From positions 1 to 11,537 of the forward strand of contig JAJYOS010000108.1 of NCBI GenBank assembly GCA_021796055.1: 11,537 nucleotides of DNA, read 5' to 3'. This DNA is from Bacteroidota bacterium (GTDB lineage: Bacteria > Bacteroidota > Kryptoniia > Kryptoniales > JAKASW01). Below the pieces are notes generated by a model. It saw nothing but the letters and a program-made list of their open reading frames with translations. It did not search any database and had not been told where the DNA came from. Position 1 is the first letter of the stretch; each line of letters opens with the position of its first letter. Position numbers and translations under genes: made by a program. Of the stretch, positions 7,399 to 11,537 are shown piece by piece.

Positions 7399-8166
7399 AT
7401 GATTACTGTAAAGACACCGCGCGAAATAGAGTTGATGCGTGAGGTGGGCAGAGTGGTCGCCGGCATCCTGGAAACTGTCGGGAAGCGCGTGAAACCCGCG
7501 GTTACCACGGAAGAGCTGGATCGGATCGCAGAAGATTATGTTCTTTCACAAAATGCAAAACCCGCGTTCAAGGGTTACGGTTTCGACAAACGGAACCTGT
7601 TTCCTGCGACGATCTGCCTGTCGATAGACGATCAGGTCGTTCACGGGATACCCGGCCCGAGGAAGTTGGAGGAGGGCCAATTGCTCTCAGTCGATGTCGG
7701 TGCCATAAAGGACGGCTACTATGGAGACGCTGCGATGACGTTCGCCGTCGGAAACGTTGCCGAAGAGAAGAAAAAGTTGATGGAAGTGACAGAGAAGGCG
7801 CTGTACATAGGGATTGAGCAAGCCGTTGCCGGGAATCACGTCGAAGATATTTCCCAGGCTGTTCAGGATTACGTCGAATCGAACGGCTTCTCGGTGGTAC
7901 GGGATCTTGTCGGACACGGAATCGGGACAAAGCTTCATGAGGATCCTCCTGTTCCGAACTACGGGAAGAAAGGCAAGGGACCTCTCTTGAGGACCGGTAT
8001 GACGATTGCGATCGAGCCCATGGTAAATGCGGGAACATACAGAGTATATACAGCAAGAGACGGTTGGACGGTCTATACATCGGACGGCAAGCCGTCAGCT
8101 CATTTTGAACATACTGTCGTTATCACAGATGGAAAACCAGAAATACTGACTGCTTCCAATGGCTAA
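7399..8166 (+). CDS. map: Methionine aminopeptidase, type I
   Basis: This cytosolic metalloenzyme removes the initiator methionine from nascent proteins after deformylation. The 255-residue product has the pita-bread fold signatures and all five metal ligands: Asp99 and Asp110 (in [21 protein letters not shown]), His173 ([14 protein letters not shown]), Glu206 (AIEPMVNAG) and Glu237 (HFEHTVVIT). His80-position equivalents are present in VHGIPG and in KLHEDP. The length is that of bacterial type Ia enzymes with no N-terminal zinc-finger extension. I chose the ATG at 7399; a TTG directly before it would add only one residue. No good ribosome binding site is visible. The 3' end overlaps infA by eight bases. 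The gene being directly after secY, without adk, is a lineage clue. Confidence 0.96.
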   Translation: MITVKTPREIELMREVGRVVAGILETVGKRVKPAVTTEELDRIAEDYVLSQNAKPAFKGYGFDKRNLFPATICLSIDDQVVHGIPGPRKLEEGQLLSVDVGAIKDGYYGDAAMTFAVGNVAEEKKKLMEVTEKALYIGIEQAVAGNHVEDISQAVQDYVESNGFSVVRDLVGHGIGTKLHEDPPVPNYGKKGKGPLLRTGMTIAIEPMVNAGTYRVYTARDGWTVYTSDGKPSAHFEHTVVITDGKPEILTASNG

Positions 8167-8377
8167 ACAAGGACAGATTAAAGTCGACGGCACAATAAGC
8201 GAGACACTGCCCAACGCAACGTTTCGTGTGAAGCTTGAGAACGGCCACGAAATCCTGGCGCATATCTCGGGAAAAATGAGAATGAACTTCATCAAGATTC
8301 TTGTCGGAGATAAGGTGACGGTAGAGCTTTCGCCGTACGACCTGACCAAAGGCAGAATCGTTTATCGTTACAAGTGA
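8159..8377 (+). CDS. infA: Translation initiation factor IF-1
   Basis: IF-1 binds the ribosomal A site during initiation and assists IF-2 and IF-3. The 72-residue product is full length and is a single OB-fold (S1-like) domain: [40 protein letters not shown], then [21 protein letters not shown]. It starts inside the last codons of map (eight-base overlap), so its translation likely depends on ribosomes finishing map, with no clear Shine-Dalgarno site of its own. Its TGA stop lies within the GAGGA that serves rpmJ. The infA-rpmJ-rpsM order matches many bacterial alpha operons. Confidence 0.98.
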   Translation: MAKQGQIKVDGTISETLPNATFRVKLENGHEILAHISGKMRMNFIKILVGDKVTVELSPYDLTKGRIVYRYK

Positions 8378-8389
8378 GGAATTGAAAAA

Positions 8390-8506
8390 ATGAAAGTCAG
8401 AGCATCGGTGAGGAAGCTTTGTGACAACTGCAAGATTATTAAGCGCAAAGGCGTTGTAAGAGTGATTTGCAAGAAGAATCCCAAGCACAAACAGCGCCAG
8501 GGATAA
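8390..8506 (+). CDS. rpmJ: 50S ribosomal protein L36, zinc-binding form
   Basis: L36 is the smallest ribosomal protein and stabilises 23S rRNA folding near the factor-binding region. The ATG at 8390 opens a 38-codon frame, [20 protein letters not shown] then [18 protein letters not shown], closed by TAA at 8504-8506. Cys11, Cys14, Cys27 and His33 are the zinc ligands of the standard cysteine-containing type. The length is the family norm (37-38 residues). GAGGA at 8376-8380, overlapping the infA stop, is nine bases upstream. The gene sits between infA and rpsM, its usual position. It is short enough to be missed by many gene callers, but the motif set leaves little doubt. Confidence 0.97.
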   Translation: MKVRASVRKLCDNCKIIKRKGVVRVICKKNPKHKQRQG

Positions 8507-8508
8507 TA

Positions 8509-8514
8509 AAGGAG
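8509..8514 (+). promoter_or_regulatory. Ribosome binding site of rpsM supporting a TTG start
   Basis: AAGGAG lies two bases after the rpmJ stop and seven bases before the TTG at 8522. The codons after it give the conserved [10 protein letters not shown] start of S13. Confidence 0.8.
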
Positions 8515-8521
8515 AAACAAG

Positions 8522-8905
8522 TTGGCGAGAATCGCAGGAGTAGATTTACCGAAAAACAAGCGGGCCGAGATCGGCCTGACTTACATTTATGGAATCGGCC
8601 ACGCCTCGGCTCTCGGCATACTCGAGAAGGCCGGGGTTGATGCCGGGAAGCGCGTCGGCGATCTCAGTGACGAAGAAGTCGCGAAGATCCGCCAGGTGAT
8701 CACTTCCGAATACAAGGTGGAAGGTGCACTCAGAAGCGACACTCAGATGAACATCAAGAGACTGATGGACATCGGGAGCTACCGCGGTTTGCGTCACCGC
8801 AAGGGCTTGCCGGTGAGAGGCCAGCGCACGAGGACGAATTCCCGCACGCGCAAAGGCAAGAGGCGCACTGTGGCAGGTAAGAAGAAGATCGCGGCAAAGA
8901 AGTAA
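8522..8905 (+). CDS. rpsM: 30S ribosomal protein S13
   Basis: S13 lies at the top of the small-subunit head, touches the P-site tRNA with its C-terminal tail and forms bridges to the large subunit. The 127-residue product begins [20 protein letters not shown] and has the helix-two-turns-helix region [17 protein letters not shown]. It continues with the [32 protein letters not shown] signature and a basic tail ending KKKIAAKK. It is slightly longer than E. coli S13 (118), from that tail. The start is TTG with AAGGAG seven bases ahead. It follows rpmJ and precedes rpsK in the canonical alpha-operon order. Confidence 0.98.
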   Translation: MARIAGVDLPKNKRAEIGLTYIYGIGHASALGILEKAGVDAGKRVGDLSDEEVAKIRQVITSEYKVEGALRSDTQMNIKRLMDIGSYRGLRHRKGLPVRGQRTRTNSRTRKGKRRTVAGKKKIAAKK

Positions 8906-8910
8906 AGCAT

Positions 8911-8917
8911 AGGAGGT
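8911..8917 (+). promoter_or_regulatory. Ribosome binding site of rpsK supporting a TTG start
   Basis: A full AGGAGGT lies seven bases before the TTG at 8925, the strongest match to the anti-Shine-Dalgarno sequence in the window. It fixes the rpsK start. Confidence 0.85.
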
Positions 8918-8924
8918 TTTTGAG

Positions 8925-9311
8925 TTGTCAAAGGCAGCAGGAAAAAAGCGGAAAAAAACATCTGTCGATGCGCACGGTATAGCGCACATAAAGGCGACAT
9001 TCAACAATACCGTCGTCGCGCTGACGGACATTTACGGCAACGTCGTGTCGTGGTCGTCCGCAGGCAAGATGGGATTCAAGGGATCGAGGAAGAGCACTCC
9101 ATACGCGGCCCAGTCCGCCGGAGAGGCTGCGGCCAAAGAAGCGTCGAGTCTCGGCATGAAGAAGGTCGAAGTCCTCGTCAAAGGTCCGGGATCCGGGCGC
9201 GAAGCCGCCATCAGATCGCTGCAGACAGGCGGACTCGAGATAACCAGTATCCGCGATGTGACGCCGATTCCGCATAACGGCTGCCGTCCTCCAAAGAGAC
9301 GTCGAGTTTAA
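8925..9311 (+). CDS. rpsK: 30S ribosomal protein S11
   Basis: S11 is on the platform of the small subunit, close to the E site and the 3' end of 16S rRNA. The 128-residue product has a lysine-rich N-terminus, then [63 protein letters not shown] and the C-terminal [20 protein letters not shown]. The Asn118-Gly119 pair in HNGCRP corresponds to the site that forms isoaspartate in E. coli S11. The start is TTG with a seven-base Shine-Dalgarno match. It is between rpsM and rpsD, as expected. Nothing unusual was seen. Confidence 0.98.
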   Translation: MSKAAGKKRKKTSVDAHGIAHIKATFNNTVVALTDIYGNVVSWSSAGKMGFKGSRKSTPYAAQSAGEAAAKEASSLGMKKVEVLVKGPGSGREAAIRSLQTGGLEITSIRDVTPIPHNGCRPPKRRRV

Positions 9312-9333
9312 TTAAAATTTTTCGGAGTTGTAA

Positions 9334-9966
9334 ATGGGAAGATATGTAGAAGCGAGTTGCAGACTGTGCAGAAGAGAAAGACAGAAACTGTTCCTGAAAG
9401 GTGTAAAATGTTACACGGATAAGTGTCCGCTCGAAAGGCGGAACTATCCTCCGGGTCAACACGGTCTGCGGAGGCGCCAGAAAGTAAGTGAGTACGGAGT
9501 CCAGCTCCGCGAGAAACAGAAAGTGAAACGCATGTACGGTGTCTTCGAGCAGCAGTTCAGGAACTACTTCGAGATGGCTACTCACCAGAAGGGAAGGACA
9601 GGCGAGAACCTCCTCAGGCTTCTTGAGCGGAGGCTGGACAATGTGTTGTTCAGATTGGGCTTCGCCCCATCCAGAAAGGGAGCGCGGCAGCTCGTTCTCC
9701 ATGGACACTTCCTCGTGAACGGCAAGCACGTCGATGTCGCTTCTTATCTCGTGAAAGCAGGAGATGTCATTAAGGTTGCCGAGCGCAGTAATCAGCTCGA
9801 TGCCATACATTCCTCACTCAAGAGGATAAAAGACGGTATGTTGCCATCATACCTGCAGCTCGACAAGGCGCAGTTGACTGGCACATTCCTGCAGGTTCCC
9901 GAACGCTCACAAATACCGCTGCCGGACGTAAATGAGCAATTAATCGTAGAACTGTACTCGAAGTAA
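9334..9966 (+). CDS. rpsD: 30S ribosomal protein S4, zinc-binding form
   Basis: S4 starts assembly of the 16S 5' domain, acts in decoding fidelity and lines the mRNA entry; in E. coli it also represses the alpha operon. The 210-residue product has an N-terminal zinc motif, Cys9-x2-Cys12 and Cys26-x4-Cys31. It continues with [21 protein letters not shown] and an S4 RNA-binding domain at about residues 98-162 ([20 protein letters not shown], then [18 protein letters not shown]). The C-terminal motif near [12 protein letters not shown] is standard. CGGAG at 9323-9327 is six bases before the ATG. It precedes rpoA by 67 bases, the largest gap in the window. Confidence 0.98.
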   Translation: MGRYVEASCRLCRRERQKLFLKGVKCYTDKCPLERRNYPPGQHGLRRRQKVSEYGVQLREKQKVKRMYGVFEQQFRNYFEMATHQKGRTGENLLRLLERRLDNVLFRLGFAPSRKGARQLVLHGHFLVNGKHVDVASYLVKAGDVIKVAERSNQLDAIHSSLKRIKDGMLPSYLQLDKAQLTGTFLQVPERSQIPLPDVNEQLIVELYSK

Positions 9967-9979
9967 CATATCGCGGTGA

Positions 9980-9994
9980 GGGAAGGCGTTTCCC
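9980..9994 (+). repeat. Short inverted repeat after rpsD
   Basis: GGGAA at 9980-9984 and TTCCC at 9990-9994 form a five-pair stem with a five-base loop, 14 bases after the rpsD stop. There is no T-run behind it, so termination is doubtful. It may be a processing or attenuation hairpin between rpsD and rpoA, or chance. Confidence 0.25.
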
Positions 9995-10001
9995 GAACGA
10001 G

Positions 10002-10020
10002 CAATTGAGAAATTTAATTG
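10002..10020 (+). repeat. AT-rich inverted and direct repeat before rpoA
   Basis: CAATT (10002-10006) and AATTG (10016-10020) are complementary, and AATTGAG occurs twice in the same orientation (10003-10009 and 10016-10022). The second copy overlaps the rpoA ribosome binding site GAGGTG at 10020-10025. A role in controlling rpoA translation is possible but unproven. Confidence 0.25.
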
Positions 10021-10033
10021 AGGTGAAAATCTA

Positions 10034-11023
10034 ATGAGCGCTGTGAAATTGCAAATGCCAGAAACAATTGTCCTGGATCAGTCCAGTTATAGCAACACTT
10101 TCGGTCGTTTTTTAGTGGAACCGCTCGAACGCGGTTACGCCACTACGTTGGGTAACTCGTTCAGGAGAGTACTCCTGTCCTCCATCCCCGGGTGGACCTT
10201 CACCCATTTCAGAATTCCAGGCGCGCTGCACGAATTTTCCACCATCAAGGGAGTTTCGGAAGACCTGGTCGATTTCACGCTCAACCTGAAGGGCGTTCGC
10301 ATAAAGCTGATCGACAAGAAGATCAACAAAATAAGTCTGAAGTTGAAGGGACCGATGGATTTCACCGCCGAGGAAATTCAGCGCCAGTATCCACAGATAG
10401 AAGTCCTCAACCCGGACCACCATATCGCAACACTGAGCGATTCGAGGGAAATCGAGGTGGAATTGCGGATAAGCCGCGGCAAAGGATACGAACCTGCGGA
10501 AGACCATAAGCTCACCGAAGCGCCTGAAGACTTGATTTCGGTCGACGCGTTGTTTTCGCCGATAAGGAACGTGAGATTCTTCGTCCAGCCGACCGGCATT
10601 GGAGAAAAGACCACACTTGAAAGGCTGACGCTCGAAGTCGAGACCGACGGTTCGATCACTCCTGAAGATGCAGTTACGACCGCGGCAAAAATGCTGCAGG
10701 ATCACATCCAGCTTTTCCTTAATCTCGGAATTCACCAGGAAGCTACCGAGGAAGGTTCTGCGCAGGAAGAGGAAGCCGCCCGCATCAGGAAGCTGCTTAA
10801 AATGTCGGTCGACGAACTGGAACTCTCGGTTCGCGCCCATAATTGTCTGAAGGCGGCTAACATACATACGATCTCCGAACTGGTGAACAAGGACGAGGCG
10901 GAGCTCCTGCGTTTCAGAAACTTCGGGCGCAAGTCGCTGGCTGAGCTCGCGGAGAAGATCGGAAGCATGGGCTTGAATTTCGGAATGGACGTCAGCAAAT
11001 ACTTGAAAGACGAGAACGAGTAA
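10034..11023 (+). CDS. rpoA: DNA-directed RNA polymerase subunit alpha
   Basis: Alpha dimerises to nucleate assembly of RNA polymerase, and its C-terminal domain contacts promoter UP elements and activators. The 329-residue product equals the E. coli length. The N-terminal domain (about 1-235) includes LERGYATTLGNSFRRVLLSS with Arg44-Arg45 of the assembly surface, and the SRGKGYEPAEDH segment. A Glu/Ala-rich linker at about 236-250 leads to the C-terminal domain (about 251-320). There Arg267, Asn270, Gly298, Lys300 and Ser301 match the E. coli DNA-contacting residues Arg265, Asn268, Gly296, Lys298 and Ser299. GAGGTG at 10020-10025 is eight bases before the ATG. It lies between rpsD and rplQ, the usual place. 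Confidence 0.98.
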   Translation: MSAVKLQMPETIVLDQSSYSNTFGRFLVEPLERGYATTLGNSFRRVLLSSIPGWTFTHFRIPGALHEFSTIKGVSEDLVDFTLNLKGVRIKLIDKKINKISLKLKGPMDFTAEEIQRQYPQIEVLNPDHHIATLSDSREIEVELRISRGKGYEPAEDHKLTEAPEDLISVDALFSPIRNVRFFVQPTGIGEKTTLERLTLEVETDGSITPEDAVTTAAKMLQDHIQLFLNLGIHQEATEEGSAQEEEAARIRKLLKMSVDELELSVRAHNCLKAANIHTISELVNKDEAELLRFRNFGRKSLAELAEKIGSMGLNFGMDVSKYLKDENE

Positions 11024-11038
11024 GCGGAGTTTATAAGA

Positions 11039-11503
11039 ATGAGACATCTGAATTCGGGAAGAAAACTGAAAAGAACGGCTCCCCATCGCAAAGCGCTCAT
11101 GGAGTCTTTGGCGACGAGCCTCATACTATACAAGCAGGTCAAGACTACGCTGGCTAAGGCGAAGGAAACGCGGGTATTCATCGAGCCTCTTATCACGAAA
11201 GCCAGAAAGGACAGCGTGCCGGCCCGTCGGCAGGTTTCGCGATTTATAAAGGATAGGGAAGCTTTGAAGATTTTGTTTTCTGAGATCGCTCCGAAGGTCC
11301 AGGACAGGCCGGGCGGATACACGAGAGTCGTGAAGCTGGGCCAGCGCCACGGGGACGGCGGCGAAGTGGCAATCATCGAGCTGGTGGACTTTAACGCAGC
11401 CGATGAAGCCGAAAAGCGCCGGAAACCCGCAAAAGAAAAGGAAGCCGCTCCCGAAAAAGAAGTGAAAGAGGAAGCGAAAGCGGAGTCGACCCCCGCTCAG
11501 TAG
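11039..11503 (+). CDS. rplQ: 50S ribosomal protein L17 with a charged C-terminal tail
   Basis: L17 lies near the exit tunnel of the large subunit. The 154-residue product starts MRHLNSGRKLKRTAPHRKAL and continues with the family segments LATSLILYKQVKTTLAKAKE and a PLITKAR motif. The core ends near residue 118 at GGYTRVVKLGQRHGDGGEVAIIELVD. Beyond it is a tail of about 36 residues rich in Lys, Glu, Ala and Pro (EAEKRRKPAKEKEAAPEKEV and on), likely disordered. E. coli L17 has 127 residues; longer charged tails are known in Bacteroidetes-type L17. GGAGT at 11026-11030 is eight bases before the ATG. It is the last gene of the cluster. The final 34 bases after its stop show no gene and no clear terminator. 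Confidence 0.97.
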   Translation: MRHLNSGRKLKRTAPHRKALMESLATSLILYKQVKTTLAKAKETRVFIEPLITKARKDSVPARRQVSRFIKDREALKILFSEIAPKVQDRPGGYTRVVKLGQRHGDGGEVAIIELVDFNAADEAEKRRKPAKEKEAAPEKEVKEEAKAESTPAQ

Positions 11504-11537
11504 TCCTTTAGTTCAGCTCGTCCTGCCATTATCCCCC

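Noticed and set aside
9980..9994. Rho-independent terminator after rpsD
   Set aside because: The stem has only five pairs and no T-run follows, so termination is not supported; kept only as a low-confidence repeat.
10112..11086. A 324-codon open frame on the minus strand opposite rpoA
   Set aside because: It lies entirely opposite rpoA and the start of rplQ, resembles no family, has no ribosome binding site I can see, and is explained by the codon bias of rpoA on the other strand.
11504..11537. Terminator or next gene after rplQ
   Set aside because: Only 34 bases remain and they show neither a stem with a T-run nor the start of a recognisable frame.
1..11537. A hidden mobile element, CRISPR array, defence or biosynthetic system
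   Set aside because: Every stretch is accounted for by conserved core genes with gaps of at most 67 bases; no direct-repeat arrays, transposase, integrase or tRNA-like sequence was seen.

Overview
This window is a continuous stretch of the bacterial S10-spc-alpha ribosomal protein supercluster. All 24 genes lie on the plus strand, from the last 34 codons of rplV (L22) to rplQ (L17). The order is rplV-rpsC-rplP-rpmC-rpsQ-rplN-rplX-rplE-rpsN-rpsH-rplF-rplR-rpsE-rpmD-rplO-secY-map-infA-rpmJ-rpsM-rpsK-rpsD-rpoA-rplQ. Gaps run from small overlaps to 67 bases, so essentially everything is coding, and the layout fits one or a few long transcripts. No promoter or rho-independent terminator is convincing inside the window.

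The organism is a bacterium with about half G+C. Placement is inferred from gene order (secY followed directly by map with no adk, then infA-rpmJ-rpsM-rpsK-rpsD-rpoA-rplQ) and from the general look of the S3 and SecY N-termini. Both point to the Bacteroidetes/Chlorobi/Ignavibacteria (FCB) side of the tree. Strong Shine-Dalgarno sites before most genes and frequent TTG starts are less typical of classical Bacteroidetes, so an Ignavibacteria- or Chlorobi-like lineage is my best guess. No search was run, and this is only moderately secure.

Layout: bases 1-2136 hold the end of the S10 operon (L22, S3, L16, L29, S17) and the start of the spc part (L14). Bases 2151-6045 hold L24, L5, S14, S8, L6, L18, S5, L30 and L15. 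Bases 6049-8506 hold the translocon gene secY, methionine aminopeptidase, IF-1 and L36. Bases 8522-11503 are the alpha part: S13, S11, S4, RNA polymerase alpha and L17. Together they make much of both ribosomal subunits, the channel that exports nascent proteins, the enzyme that trims initiator methionine, an initiation factor and the scaffold subunit of RNA polymerase.

This is conserved core genome, and I found no hidden new system. The points worth a second look are modest: low-complexity charged extensions on L5 (N-terminal), S5 and L17 (C-terminal); zinc-cysteine forms of all four visible zinc-capable proteins (L24, S14, L36, S4); a small hairpin just before the rpsC ribosome binding site; and two small inverted repeats in the rpsD-rpoA gap. 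The 38-codon rpmJ is easily missed.
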